Assembly (NCBI RefSeq): GCF_001714725.1
Contig: NZ_CP016447.1
Location: 2,929,001-2,993,000, forward strand
Source: Acidovorax sp. RAC01
Lineage (GTDB): Bacteria; Pseudomonadota; Gammaproteobacteria; Burkholderiales; Burkholderiaceae_C
Reading direction: 5' to 3'
DNA length: 64,000 nucleotides
The translations under genes and the position numbers were made by a program. This document shows positions 29,778 to 39,333 of this stretch, piece by piece; within the stretch, counting starts at the first letter, position 1, and each line of letters begins with the position of its first letter. The notes under the pieces were generated by a model, which was given only the letters and a program-made list of their open reading frames with translations, did no database searches and was not told the DNA's origin.

Positions 29778-31013
29778 ATGAAAACCGTCCAGAAATCCGC
29801 CAAGCTCGCCAACGTCTGCTATGACATCCGGGGCCCGATCATGGACGCGGCCAAGCAGATGGAAGAAGACGGCCACAAGATCATCAAGCTCAACATCGGC
29901 AATCTGGCCGTGTTCGGCTTCGATGCGCCGGAAGAGATCCAGCAGGACATGATCCGCAACCTGCCCAACTCGGCAGGCTACTCGGACAGCAAGGGCATCT
30001 TTGCGGCGCGCAAGGCGGTGATGCATGAGACCCAGAAGCAGGGCATCAAGGGCGTCACCCTGGATGACATCTACCTGGGCAACGGCGCCAGCGAACTCAT
30101 CGTGATGGCCACCAATGCGCTGCTCGACACCGGCGACGAACTCCTGCTTCCATCCCCCGACTACCCGCTGTGGACCGCTGCAGCCAGCCTGTCGGGCGGT
30201 ACGCCCGTGCATTACCTGTGCGACGAAGCCAACGGCTGGATGCCCGATCTTGACGACATCCGCGCCCGCATCACGCCCCGCACCAAGGGCATCGTGGTCA
30301 TCAACCCCAACAACCCCACGGGCGCTCTCTACTCCGATGAGCTGCTCAAGGGCATCGTCGAGATCGCACGGGCCCACGGCCTGGTGATCTTTGCCGACGA
30401 GGTCTATGACAAGGTGCTGTACGACGGCGCAAAGCACACGGCCATCGGCTCGCTGAGCGAGGACGTGCTCACCCTCACCTTCAACTCGCTGTCCAAGAGC
30501 TACCGCTCGTGTGGCTACCGCGCGGGCTGGATGGTGGTGTCGGGCGACAAGAAGCCCGCCCGCGACTACATCGAGGGCCTGAACATGCTCTCGAACATGC
30601 GCCTGTGCGCCAACGTGCCCGGCCAGTGGGCGGTGCAGACGGCGCTGGGTGGCTACCAGAGCATCAATGAGCTGGTAGGCGAGGGCGGCCGACTGCGCAA
30701 GCAGCGGGACCTGGCCTACGAGCTGATCACGGCCATTCCGGGCGTCACGTGCGTGAAGCCGCGCGCAGCGCTGTACATGTTTCCCCGGCTGGACCCGGCC
30801 GTGTACCCCATCAAGGACGACCAGCAGTTCTTCCTGGAGCTGCTGCAGGAAACCAAGGTGATGCTGGTGCAGGGCACGGGCTTCAACTGGGCCGCGCCAG
30901 ACCATTTTCGCATCGTCTTCCTGCCGCACGAGGACGACCTGCGCGATGCCATCGGGCGTGTGGCCCGATTCCTGGAGCAGTACCGCAAGCGCAGCCAGGC
31001 GCTCGCGGCCTGA
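29778..31013 (+). CDS. alaA: Alanine-synthesising PLP-dependent aminotransferase
   Basis: AlaA makes alanine from pyruvate with glutamate as amino donor. The 411-residue protein starts MKTVQKSAKLANVCYDIRGP, very close to enterobacterial AlaA, and carries VVINPNNPTGALYS, FADEVYDKVLYDGA and the PLP lysine K240 in NSLSKSYRSCGYRAGW. Length and motifs are complete. In many Burkholderiales it lies upstream of hom and thrC, as here. Confidence 0.93.
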   Translation: MKTVQKSAKLANVCYDIRGPIMDAAKQMEEDGHKIIKLNIGNLAVFGFDAPEEIQQDMIRNLPNSAGYSDSKGIFAARKAVMHETQKQGIKGVTLDDIYLGNGASELIVMATNALLDTGDELLLPSPDYPLWTAAASLSGGTPVHYLCDEANGWMPDLDDIRARITPRTKGIVVINPNNPTGALYSDELLKGIVEIARAHGLVIFADEVYDKVLYDGAKHTAIGSLSEDVLTLTFNSLSKSYRSCGYRAGWMVVSGDKKPARDYIEGLNMLSNMRLCANVPGQWAVQTALGGYQSINELVGEGGRLRKQRDLAYELITAIPGVTCVKPRAALYMFPRLDPAVYPIKDDQQFFLELLQETKVMLVQGTGFNWAAPDHFRIVFLPHEDDLRDAIGRVARFLEQYRKRSQALAA

Positions 31014-31034
31014 CGCCCGGCGGGAGCCCTGGCC

Positions 31035-32096
31035 GTGCGCGCAGCTAACGTGATTCTCCGCAGCCTCCGGCGCGGGGGAGGCGCGTTGGCGATGGTGACC
31101 GCTAGTGCAGCAGTACCCGTGACCGCACTGGCTGCCGACCCGGCCCCGGCGAGTTTTTCGCACAAGGACTGGGCCCTTCAATGCGACAACACCCGCGCAT
31201 GCAGTGGAGTTGGCTACCAGGCTGAAAGCGGAGACTCCGAACCCGTGTCAATACGGCTGACCCGTTCAGCGGGCCCGGGTACTCCCGTGCAGGTCCATTT
31301 GCAGGTCTACACCGAGAAAGCCAGCCCCGCTGCGCTCCAGATCACGGCCGGCAAGCTCAAACTGTCAGGCCTGGATGGCAGCAGCCCGCAAGTGCCAGCC
31401 GCGCAAGGTTCTGCTGCGCAGGTGCCGGCTGCGCAGGTACCGCGCCTGCTGCAGGAGTTGCTGCGCAGCGAGGTAGCCACCGTGACTGCCGGCAAGGACC
31501 GCTGGGTACTGTCCCTGGCCGGGGCCACTGCGGTGCTGCTGAAAATGGATGAGGTTCAGGGCCGTCTGAACACACCCGGCGCAATCGTGCGCAAAGGCAG
31601 CCAGCCCGAATCCACCGTGCCGCCCGCGGTGCCCGCCCCGGTCGTGAAAGCCGTCCAACCCGTCCCTGCCCGCAAGAGCGACGCGGCGCTGGCCGCGCCG
31701 CTGCTGGCCGCTGTGGGCCGTGCCGACCTGGAAGGGCAATGCAGCGGGGGCCCGCCGCAAGCGTCCGACGTCAAGGTCCACCGCCTCACCGAACGCAAGC
31801 TGCTGCTGGAGGTGCCTTGCGGCATGGGCGCCTACAACTTCAGCAGCCTGCTGTTCATGGCCAATGACCGCCTCCCCTACCAGCCCCGGCTGCTGGAAGA
31901 CGTGGACGGCGAGTTCGACCCTGCCACCGGAGAGGTGCGCTCGGCCATGAAAGGCCGTGGCATTGGCGACTGCTGGTGGATGCGCATGTGGCGCTTTGAC
32001 GGCAACGGCTTTGTGCTGACGGGGGAGCAAGGCGACAACATGTGCCGCGGATTCCCCGGCGGCGCCTGGCAACTGCCCGCGTACGTGACCCGGTAG
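31035..32096 (+). CDS. DUF1176 domain secreted protein
   Basis: The 353-residue product begins with GTG at 31035 and has a signal sequence (RSLRRGGGALAMVTASAAVP, cleavage near ALAADP). The mature part opens with FSHKDWALQCDNTRACSGVG, the DUF1176 signature, and ends with two further conserved cysteine pairs (LEVPCGMG, GDCWWMRMW, NMCRGFPGG). A Pro/Ala-rich stretch with VPAAQ repeats splits the two halves. Probably periplasmic; function unknown. It lies 21 bases after alaA and 60 before hom, so it may be in the same transcript. Confidence 0.8.
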   Translation: MRAANVILRSLRRGGGALAMVTASAAVPVTALAADPAPASFSHKDWALQCDNTRACSGVGYQAESGDSEPVSIRLTRSAGPGTPVQVHLQVYTEKASPAALQITAGKLKLSGLDGSSPQVPAAQGSAAQVPAAQVPRLLQELLRSEVATVTAGKDRWVLSLAGATAVLLKMDEVQGRLNTPGAIVRKGSQPESTVPPAVPAPVVKAVQPVPARKSDAALAAPLLAAVGRADLEGQCSGGPPQASDVKVHRLTERKLLLEVPCGMGAYNFSSLLFMANDRLPYQPRLLEDVDGEFDPATGEVRSAMKGRGIGDCWWMRMWRFDGNGFVLTGEQGDNMCRGFPGGAWQLPAYVTR

Positions 32097-32156
32097 CCGG
32101 GTGCATCGCTGCCCCTCTGTATTTCCAACGATTTCCAGTTCACAAGAGTTATGACC

Positions 32157-33491
32157 ATGAAACCCATCCAAGTAGGCCTGCTGGGCATCGGCACCGTCGG
32201 CAGCGGCGTGTTCAACGTGCTCCAGCGCAACCAGGACGAGATCAGCCGCCGCGCTGGCCGCGGCATTGAAATCACCATGGTGGCGGACCTGGACGTCGAG
32301 CGCGCCAGGAGCGTGGTGGGCGCTGGCGTGCAGGTCGTCAACGACGCGCGGGCCATCATTGCCAACCCCGACATCGACATCGTGATCGAGCTCATCGGCG
32401 GCTACGGCATTGCCCGTGCGCTGGTGCTCGAAGCCATTGCTGCGGGCAAGCATGTGGTCACCGCCAACAAGGCACTGCTGGCCGTGCATGGCACCGAGAT
32501 CTTTGCCGCCGCGTCGGCCAAGGGCGTGATGGTGGCGTTTGAAGCCGCCGTGGCCGGTGGCATCCCCATCATCAAGGCCCTGCGCGAAGGCCTCACGGCC
32601 AACCGTATCCAGTGGATCGCCGGCATCATCAACGGCACCACCAACTTCATCCTGTCCGAGATGCGCGACAAGGGCCTGGACTTTGACGTGGTGCTCAAGG
32701 AAGCGCAGCGCCTGGGCTATGCCGAGGCCGACCCCACCTTCGACATCGAAGGTGTGGACGCCGCCCACAAGGTCACGCTGATGAGCGCCATTGCCTTCGG
32801 CATCCCGGTGCAGTTCGACAAGGCCTACGTGGAAGGCATCACCAAGCTGGGCGCGGCCGACATCCGGTACGCCGAGCAGCTGGGCTACCGCATCAAGCTC
32901 TTGGGCATCACCAAGCGGGCCGACAAGGGCGTGGAGCTGCGCGTACACCCCAGCCTGGTGCCCACCAAGCGCCTGATCGCCAACGTGGAAGGTGCCATGA
33001 ATGCTGTGGTGGTGCAGGGCGATGCCGTGGGCACCACGCTGTACTACGGCAAGGGCGCGGGCTCCGAGCCCACCGCCAGCGCCGTGATTGCCGACCTGGT
33101 GGACATTGCCCGCCTGCACACGGCCGACCCTGAACACCGCGTGCCGCACCTGGCCTTCCAGCCGCAGACACTCAGCGACGCCATGGACGCGCTGCCCGTG
33201 CTGCCCATGAGCGAAGTGGTCACCAGCTACTACCTGCGCCTGCGGGTGGCCGACCAGGCTGGCGTACTGGCCAAGGTGACGGGCCTGCTCGCCGAGGCGG
33301 GCGTGAGCATCGACGCCGTGCTGCAGCGCGAGGCCGACGAGGTGGGCGGCGAAGGCTCCACACAGACTGACCTGATCATCCTCACGCACGACACGCGCGA
33401 AGGCACCATGGATGCCGTCATCGCCCAGATGCAGGCCCTGCCCACGGTGCTGGCGCCCATCACGCGCATCCGCAAGGAAGAGCTCAACTGA
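32157..33491 (+). CDS. hom: Homoserine dehydrogenase
   Basis: Hom reduces aspartate semialdehyde to homoserine, leading to threonine and methionine. The 444-residue protein starts MKPIQVGLLGIGTVGSGVF (NADP-binding), has GIINGTTNFILSEM and the catalytic lysine region GVDAAHKVTLMSA, and ends in an ACT domain (YYLRLRVADQAGVLAKVTGL) that usually gives feedback inhibition by threonine. I prefer the ATG at 32157 to that at 32151 because AAGAG at 32143 is then nine bases away. Confidence 0.97.
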   Translation: MKPIQVGLLGIGTVGSGVFNVLQRNQDEISRRAGRGIEITMVADLDVERARSVVGAGVQVVNDARAIIANPDIDIVIELIGGYGIARALVLEAIAAGKHVVTANKALLAVHGTEIFAAASAKGVMVAFEAAVAGGIPIIKALREGLTANRIQWIAGIINGTTNFILSEMRDKGLDFDVVLKEAQRLGYAEADPTFDIEGVDAAHKVTLMSAIAFGIPVQFDKAYVEGITKLGAADIRYAEQLGYRIKLLGITKRADKGVELRVHPSLVPTKRLIANVEGAMNAVVVQGDAVGTTLYYGKGAGSEPTASAVIADLVDIARLHTADPEHRVPHLAFQPQTLSDAMDALPVLPMSEVVTSYYLRLRVADQAGVLAKVTGLLAEAGVSIDAVLQREADEVGGEGSTQTDLIILTHDTREGTMDAVIAQMQALPTVLAPITRIRKEELN

Positions 33492-33535
33492 GCCCTGCCG
33501 CATCAGCCGCCCGCCCATGACCCTTTCGCCGTGCC

Positions 33536-33850
33536 ATGCCCACCCTCGTTGCCGTGCTGACGCTGGTGGCGCTGCTCAAGCTGGCGGCGGTCGACATGCC
33601 GCGCTGGCACCTGGCCTTCTGGTTCGGGGTGCTGGTCACGCTGGCACTGTCGGACTCGATGGCGCGGGCCGATGCGCTGCTCAACGGCGCGGGCAGTTTT
33701 GCGGCAGCGTGGCTGTACTTCGTGCTGCTCGAGCGCACCGACAACCTGCAGGACAAGCCCCTGCACTGGCTGGTGCTGATCGGCGGCTTCGCGGTGCTGG
33801 TGGCCACGCGCTTTTACATTGACATCCGGGTCTACGGCATCAGCTTTTGA
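33536..33850 (+). CDS. Small inner-membrane protein between hom and thrC
   Basis: The 104-residue product starts MPTLVAVLTLVALLKLAAVD and has three to four hydrophobic segments (LAFWFGVLVTLALSDSM, GSFAAAWLYFVLLE, HWLVLIGGFAVLVAT). It lies 44 bases after hom and 35 before thrC on the same strand and is probably translated as part of the threonine operon. I do not recognise a characterised family; a role in amino-acid export is only a guess from context. Confidence 0.7.
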   Translation: MPTLVAVLTLVALLKLAAVDMPRWHLAFWFGVLVTLALSDSMARADALLNGAGSFAAAWLYFVLLERTDNLQDKPLHWLVLIGGFAVLVATRFYIDIRVYGISF

Positions 33851-33885
33851 CTGCACCCCCCAGACCACACATCGACGGGAATCCC

Positions 33886-35328
33886 ATGAAATACCTCAGC
33901 ACTCGCGGCCACGCCGACCGCAAGCAGTTTTGCGACATCCTGCTCGAAGGCCTGGCCCCCGATGGCGGCCTGTACCTGCCCGAGCACTACCCGAAGGTGG
34001 ACGACGCCATGCTCACGCGCCTGCGCGAGGCGTACCACGAGCAGGGCTACGCCGAACTGGCGTTCCAGGTGCTGTCGCTGTACATCGACGACATCCCCGC
34101 GGCCGACCTGAAGGCCCTGTGCGCCAAGACGTACACCGCCGAAGTGTTCGGCACCGGCGAGATCGTGCCCCTGCGCCACCTGGAAGACGGCCTGTGGCTT
34201 GAAGCCCTGTCCAACGGCCCCACGCTGGCCTTCAAGGACATGGCCATGCAGCTGCTGGGCAACCTGTTCGAGTACGAGCTGGACCGCCGTGGTGCCGAGC
34301 TGAACATCCTGGGCGCTACCAGCGGCGACACCGGCAGCGCGGCCGAATACGCCATGCGCGGCAAGAAGGGCATCCGTGTGTTCATGACCAGCCCGCACGG
34401 TCGCATGAGCCCCTTCCAGCAGGCGCAGATGTTCAGCCTGCAGGACGAGAACATCCACAACATCGCGATCGAAGGCGTGTTCGACGACTGCCAGGACATC
34501 GTCAAGGCCGTGAGCAACGACCTCGACTTCAAGCGCAAGTACAAGATCGGAACCGTCAACTCGATCAACTGGGCGCGCCTGCTGGCGCAGGTGGTCTACT
34601 ACTTTGCGGGCTACATCCAGGCCACGGAAACGAACAGCCAGAAGGTCAGCTTCACGGTGCCCTCGGGCAACTTTGGCAATGTGTGCGCAGGCCATGTGGC
34701 GCGCATGATGGGCCTGCCCATTGCCAAGCTGGTGGTGGCCACCAATGAGAACGACGTGCTCGACGAGTTCTTCCGCACCGGCGTGTACCGCGTACGGGCC
34801 GCGGCCGACACGCACGAGACATCGAGCCCATCGATGGACATCAGCAAGGCCAGCAACTTCGAGCGTTTCATTTTTGACCTGCTGGGCCGCAACGGCCAGC
34901 GCACCAAGGCGCTGTTCAGCGCCGCGCTGCAGACCTACGGCCGGTTCGACCTGAGCGCTGACCCGCTGTTTGCCGAGGCTGCCACGAAGTACGGCTTTGA
35001 AAGCGGCAAGAGCACGCATGCCGACCGCCTGGCCACCATCCGTGACACCTTCGAGCGCCACGGCGTCACCATCGACACCCACACGGCCGACGGCGTGAAG
35101 GTGGCGCGCGAGCACCACCAGGACGCGGGCGTGCCCATGATCGTGCTGGAGACCGCGCTGCCCATCAAGTTTGCCGAGACCATCACCCTGGCGCTGGGCC
35201 ATGCGCCCGAGCGGCCTGCCAAGTTCAACGGCATCGAAGCGCTACCCAAGCGCGTGCAGGTGATGCCGGCCGACGTGGAGCTGGTCAAGGCCTACATCGA
35301 GCGCCACTGCGATCCGGCCGTGGCGTAG
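33886..35328 (+). CDS. thrC: Threonine synthase
   Basis: ThrC converts O-phosphohomoserine to threonine with PLP. The 480-residue protein starts MKYLSTRGHADRKQFCDILL and has the PLP lysine in GPTLAFKDMAMQLLG (about residue 116), GATSGDTGSAAEYAM and PSGNFGNVCAGHVARMMG. It belongs to the long (yeast/E. coli) type. The family N-terminus fixes the start at 33886, after GGGAAT. Confidence 0.96.
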   Translation: MKYLSTRGHADRKQFCDILLEGLAPDGGLYLPEHYPKVDDAMLTRLREAYHEQGYAELAFQVLSLYIDDIPAADLKALCAKTYTAEVFGTGEIVPLRHLEDGLWLEALSNGPTLAFKDMAMQLLGNLFEYELDRRGAELNILGATSGDTGSAAEYAMRGKKGIRVFMTSPHGRMSPFQQAQMFSLQDENIHNIAIEGVFDDCQDIVKAVSNDLDFKRKYKIGTVNSINWARLLAQVVYYFAGYIQATETNSQKVSFTVPSGNFGNVCAGHVARMMGLPIAKLVVATNENDVLDEFFRTGVYRVRAAADTHETSSPSMDISKASNFERFIFDLLGRNGQRTKALFSAALQTYGRFDLSADPLFAEAATKYGFESGKSTHADRLATIRDTFERHGVTIDTHTADGVKVAREHHQDAGVPMIVLETALPIKFAETITLALGHAPERPAKFNGIEALPKRVQVMPADVELVKAYIERHCDPAVA

Positions 35329-35349
35329 TCGGCCGCAGCAAGTGGAAGC

Positions 35350-35430
35350 CGGTTTTTAGATAAAAAATGCCCCGAGCGCTTGTCTGGTAAGCGTTGGCAG
35401 CTATAAATAGCATAGCTATACAAGGAGCGG
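35350..35430 (+). repeat. Dispersed intergenic repeat, copy e
   Basis: GGTTTTTAGATAAAAAATGC, then GAGCGCTTGTCTGGTAAGCG, then CAGCTATAAATAGCATAGCT and ATACAAGGAGCGG. The conserved GGAGCG end of the repeat supplies the AAGGAG ribosome binding site of mobB. Confidence 0.78.
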
Positions 35431-35433
35431 TGG

Positions 35434-36000
35434 ATGAAGGTTGCAGGTTTTGCCGGCTTTTCCGGCAGTGGCAAGACCACGCTGGTCGAGCAGTTGATCC
35501 CCGAGTTGCGCATGCGGGGCCTGCGCGTCTCGGTGGTCAAGCACGCCCACCACAGCTTTGACGTGGACCACCCCGGCAAGGACACCTACCGCCACCGCGA
35601 GGCCGGTGCCTTCGAGGTGGTGGCGGCTTCCGACAAGCGGCTGATGCTGGTGCGCGAGTTCGAGCAGCCTGCCGTGCTCAGCGTGCACCACCTGCTGGCC
35701 GAGCTGTATCAGGGAGTGGACTGGGTGCTGGTCGAGGGCTTCAAGGAAAGCGACCTGCTCAAGATCGAAGTGTGGCGCCATCCAGAAGCGGGGCAGACCG
35801 CGCGTCCTGTGCGTTACCCGGACGACGATTTTGTGGTGGCTGTGGCCACCGACGCGCCGGCACTGCCGGTGCCCACCGGCCTGCCGGTGCTGGACCTCAA
35901 CTCCCCGTCGGCCGTGGCCGACTTCCTGCTGGAGCAGGCCCACCGATTTGAATACGACTGGGAACTGCACGGTGGCGCGCTGCCCGCCACGGTGCGATGA
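35434..36000 (+). CDS. mobB: Molybdopterin-guanine dinucleotide biosynthesis adaptor MobB
   Basis: MobB is a GTP-binding helper in attachment of GMP to molybdenum cofactor. The 188-residue protein has a P-loop (AGFAGFSGSGKTTLVEQL), VVKHAHHSFDVDHPGKDTYR and the DWVLVEGFKES motif. It starts three bases after the dispersed repeat and is followed by moeA after 22 bases. Confidence 0.94.
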   Translation: MKVAGFAGFSGSGKTTLVEQLIPELRMRGLRVSVVKHAHHSFDVDHPGKDTYRHREAGAFEVVAASDKRLMLVREFEQPAVLSVHHLLAELYQGVDWVLVEGFKESDLLKIEVWRHPEAGQTARPVRYPDDDFVVAVATDAPALPVPTGLPVLDLNSPSAVADFLLEQAHRFEYDWELHGGALPATVR

Positions 36001-36022
36001 GATCGCCAGTTTGCTACCCACC

Positions 36023-37297
36023 ATGAAGCCCACCCCCAAGCCCCTGAAGCCCCTGGACGACGCCCTGGCCGATCTGCTGGCGCAGGCGGTGCCCTTGCCC
36101 GGCGCCGACACCGTGACCACCTTTGACGCGGATGGTCGGGTGCTGGCGCAAGACTGCATCTCGGCCCTGCAGGTGCCGCCGCAGGACAACAGCTCCATGG
36201 ACGGCTACGCCGTGCGAAGCGCCGACGTGACCGCCCCGGGCGCTGAGCTGCCCGTGTCGCAGCGCATTGCCGCCGGCAGTGCAGGCGAGCCCCTGCTGTC
36301 CGGCACCGCCGCGCGCATCTTCACCGGCGCCCCGGTGCCTGCCGGGGCCGATGCCGTGCTGATGCAGGAAGACTGCGAAGCCCTCAACGCTGCCCCCGGC
36401 GCCAGTTCGGGCGAGGGTGGCACAGCGCGGGTGCGCATCAACGCCGTGCCCCACCCGGGCCAGTGGATTCGCCGCGCAGGCGAGGACGTCACCCGCGGGG
36501 CCGTGGTGCTGGCCGCAGGCACGCGCCTGTCGCCGGCCGAACTGGGGCTGGCCGCCAGCATCGGCCTGCACCAGCTGCAGGTGGCGCGCCGCCCCAAGGT
36601 GGCGTTGTTCTCCACTGGTGACGAACTGGTGATGCCTGGCGATGTGCCGCCCGAGCAGATGCGCCCCGGCGCCATCTACAACAGCAACCGGTTTTTCCTG
36701 CGCGCCATGCTGCTGCGTCTGGGCTGCGAGGTCACCGACTTCGGCATCGTGCCTGACCGTCGCGACGCCACCATCGACGCACTGCGACAGGCCAGCAACG
36801 CGCACGACCTGATCCTGACCAGCGGTGGCGTGAGCGTGGGCGAGGAAGACCACATCAAGCCCGGCGTCGAGTCGCTGGGGCGGCTTGACCTGTGGCAGAT
36901 CGCCATGAAGCCGGGCAAGCCCTTTGCGTACGGCCAGATCCTGCGCGAAGGCGGCACCGCGCATTTCATGGGGCTGCCCGGAAACCCGGTGTCGAGCTTT
37001 CTGACATTTGCCCTGCTGGTGCGGCCCTTTGTGCTGCGGCTGCAGGGGGTGCGCGATGTTGCTCCCAAATCCATAGCTGCCACGGCAGACTTTACCTGGG
37101 CTCGGGCCGACAAACGCCGTGAATTCCTGCGCGTGCGCCGCCGCGAGCAGGGCGGGCTGGAGCTGTTTGGCAACCAGAGCTCGGGCGTGCTGACCTCGGC
37201 CGCGTGGGGCGATGGCGTGGTGGACAACCCCGCCGGCCGCACCATTGCGCCGGGCGACACGGTGCAGTACATCGCGTTCTCGGATCTCCTGTCATGA
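36023..37297 (+). CDS. moeA: Molybdopterin molybdenumtransferase
   Basis: MoeA inserts molybdate into adenylylated molybdopterin. The 424-residue protein has PPQDNSSMDGYAVRSADV, ARIFTGAPVPAGADAVLMQE, the FSTGDELV segment and LTSGGVSVGEEDHIK, followed by GLPGNPVSSFLTFALLVRP. Length is normal. Start at 36023 is the first Met after the mobB stop that matches the family. It precedes moaD by 72 bases. Confidence 0.96.
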   Translation: MKPTPKPLKPLDDALADLLAQAVPLPGADTVTTFDADGRVLAQDCISALQVPPQDNSSMDGYAVRSADVTAPGAELPVSQRIAAGSAGEPLLSGTAARIFTGAPVPAGADAVLMQEDCEALNAAPGASSGEGGTARVRINAVPHPGQWIRRAGEDVTRGAVVLAAGTRLSPAELGLAASIGLHQLQVARRPKVALFSTGDELVMPGDVPPEQMRPGAIYNSNRFFLRAMLLRLGCEVTDFGIVPDRRDATIDALRQASNAHDLILTSGGVSVGEEDHIKPGVESLGRLDLWQIAMKPGKPFAYGQILREGGTAHFMGLPGNPVSSFLTFALLVRPFVLRLQGVRDVAPKSIAATADFTWARADKRREFLRVRRREQGGLELFGNQSSGVLTSAAWGDGVVDNPAGRTIAPGDTVQYIAFSDLLS

Positions 37298-37369
37298 CCG
37301 GCGGTTGCCGCGCTGCGTTGCTGGGCGCGCCAGCTGCCACATCGGTTTTGTTTTTTGAACGGTAGGGCG

Positions 37370-37624
37370 ATGAAAAAGATCACCGTGCGCTATTTCGCAT
37401 CCATCCGCGAGGCCGTGGGCGCCGGGCAGGAGGTGGTGGAAACCGCTGCCGCCACGCTGGGCGCGCTGCGCGACGAACTGATTGCCCGCGGCGGTGCCCA
37501 CGCCGCCAGCCTGGCGCGCGGCAAGGCCGTGCGCATCGCACTGGACCAGACGCTCAGCGACGAATCGGCCGCGCTGCCCGACGCGGCCGAGGTGGCGTTC
37601 TTTCCCCCTGTGACGGGCGGGTAG
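37370..37624 (+). CDS. moaD: Molybdopterin synthase sulfur carrier subunit
   Basis: MoaD is the ubiquitin-like sulfur carrier of molybdopterin synthase. The 84-residue protein starts MKKITVRYFASIREAVGAGQ and ends in the required Gly-Gly (FFPPVTGG), the site of adenylation and thiocarboxylate formation. Its partner moaE lies 2.3 kb downstream instead of directly next to it, with a reverse-strand dapA-like gene and three small genes in between. Confidence 0.95.
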   Translation: MKKITVRYFASIREAVGAGQEVVETAAATLGALRDELIARGGAHAASLARGKAVRIALDQTLSDESAALPDAAEVAFFPPVTGG

Positions 37625-37703
37625 GCCTTCTGCCACTGGGCGCGCCCCGTTCCGCAGCCGGACGCGAAGCCGGGGGGGCGAGCCCCCATGCGGCGTGCTC
37701 TGG

Positions 37704-38654
37704 TCAGGCGCTGCGCTCGCCCAACTCTCCCGCAGCCATCAAGCCCCGCAGCCGCTCAGCAAGCGCCTGTGAGGCCGGCATCATCGGCGCGCGCAGCACA
37801 TTGCGCATCCATCCGGCGTGCGCCAGCACGGCCTTCAGCGGTGCAGGGTTGGGCTCGGCAAAGCAGGCCTGCACCCAGGGCAGCAGCCCTTGCCACAGCG
37901 TGCGCGCCTGCGGCAGATGGCCGGCCTCCAGCAGCCGTACCAGTTCCACGAAGCGTTCGGTCTGCCAGTGCGCGCTGGCCGCGATGGCGCCTGCGCCGCC
38001 CAGCGCCACCGTGCTGAAGATCTGCGCGTCTTCTCCGGTCAGCACGGCCAGGCGGCCGTCGGCAATCAGCGCCTGGGTCTTGGCCATGTCGCCGCCGCAG
38101 TCCTTGATGGCGACGATGCGCGGGTGGCGGGCCAGGCTGAGCAGCGTGTCGGTGGCCAGCACGGCGCCGGTGCGGTAGGGGATGTCGTAGACGATGACCG
38201 GCGCCGGGCTGGCATCGGCCATCGCGTTGAACCAGTGCAGCAACCCTTCCTGCGACGGGCGGATGTAGTGCGGCGCCGGCACCAGCACGCCCGCCAGCGG
38301 CGGGTACGCCGCCAGGGCCTGCACCTGCTCAACCGTCTGGCCCAGGTGGTAGCCCGACATGCCCATCACCACCGGCAGGCCGTGCGCGGCCTGCAGCACG
38401 GTGTCCAGCACCTGCAGTTGCTCGGCCTTGGACAACGCTGCGGCCTCGCCGGTCGAGCCACAGGCGACCAGACCTGAAACGCCTGCAGACCGCATGCGGG
38501 CGGTGAGCGCTGCCAGGGCGATGTGGTCCACGCTGCCGTCGCCCAGAAACGGCGTGACCAGGGCGATCCACAGGCCGCGAAAGCGCGGTTCAGCGGACGC
38601 AGGGGTTGCCGTGGGCGCGGCGGGAGAGGGGGAGGAAGGGGCGGAAACAGTCAT
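37704..38654 (-). CDS. DapA-like 4-hydroxy-tetrahydrodipicolinate synthase
   Basis: The 316-residue TIM barrel belongs to the DHDPS/N-acetylneuraminate lyase family: GLVACGSTGEAAALSKAEQ, PAPHYIRPSQEGLLHWF, the tyrosine and arginine in YDIPYRTGAVL and the Schiff-base lysine in VAIKDCGGDMAKT. These fit DHDPS, with small differences (GSTGE for the usual GTTGE). A 20-residue Pro/Ser/Ala-rich N-terminus precedes the barrel. It lies on the opposite strand between moaD and moaE. It could be the true DapA or a paralog using another keto acid; the sequence alone does not settle this. Confidence 0.82.
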   Translation of the reverse strand: MTVSAPSSPSPAAPTATPASAEPRFRGLWIALVTPFLGDGSVDHIALAALTARMRSAGVSGLVACGSTGEAAALSKAEQLQVLDTVLQAAHGLPVVMGMSGYHLGQTVEQVQALAAYPPLAGVLVPAPHYIRPSQEGLLHWFNAMADASPAPVIVYDIPYRTGAVLATDTLLSLARHPRIVAIKDCGGDMAKTQALIADGRLAVLTGEDAQIFSTVALGGAGAIAASAHWQTERFVELVRLLEAGHLPQARTLWQGLLPWVQACFAEPNPAPLKAVLAHAGWMRNVLRAPMMPASQALAERLRGLMAAGELGERSA

Positions 38655-38947
38655 GGTGCAGCAAGTCCTTTACGGGTTCGACCAGTGGAAGAACCGTCAG
38701 GGTGTGCGCACGAAGGGCCGCAAGGGCAGGGGGGCCGGGGCTGCATGCCAGGTGGTTCCGTCGCTCATCCGGACGGAACCACAGCTCCGGTCAGATGAGC
38801 TCTGGTTTTTTGGTTTTGCCTGCGCACTGCACAGCCACCACGGAAGTGGGGGCAGTCAGATGGATGCAATTGGCGGGCATGGCGACCAGTATAGGGGGCG
38901 CAACCGCGATGCCGTGCACCGGCGTGGAGGCGCCGCGGCGGGCGTGT

Positions 38948-39301
38948 TCAGGCTGCAACAGTGCCTTGCGGCCCGGTATCCGGCGCGGGAGCGGGCAGGT
39001 CCGGGCATTGCCAGTTCAGCAGCTCGGCCAGGCGGGTGACGATCCAGGTGGCCTCGGCCACCGATACGCCCGATTCGGCGGTGCACAGCCCGGCATGGAT
39101 GCGCCGCAGGATCTCGGCCTCGGACGGGGCCTGCACGTGGTACAGCGTCTGCGCGTGTTCCACCAGATGGCCTGCCAGGTCTTCGCACAGCTCGTAGCGC
39201 GTGCGCACGGTGGCCGCCTTCTCGGTCAGGCGGCCGCGCGCGTCGGTGTAGACGGCCATGAACGATGGCGGCACGTGGATCTGGTTGTCGTCTTCGTACA
39301 T
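38948..39301 (-). CDS. Conserved small protein near clpB (often labelled ATPase with chaperone activity)
   Basis: The 117-residue product starts MYEDDNQIHVPPSFMAVYTD and has TVRTRYELCEDLAGHLVEHA and a C-terminal helix TWIVTRLAELLNWQCPDLPA. From memory, similar proteins in Comamonadaceae carry the name 'ATPase with chaperone activity', but I see no P-loop or other ATPase motif, so that name is doubtful. It lies 32 bases after the next gene on the same strand and shares the moaD-clpB interval. Confidence 0.7.
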   Translation of the reverse strand: MYEDDNQIHVPPSFMAVYTDARGRLTEKAATVRTRYELCEDLAGHLVEHAQTLYHVQAPSEAEILRRIHAGLCTAESGVSVAEATWIVTRLAELLNWQCPDLPAPAPDTGPQGTVAA

Positions 39302-39333
39302 CGGGTTGCCGTGTGATGGCGCGGCGGGCCGCT

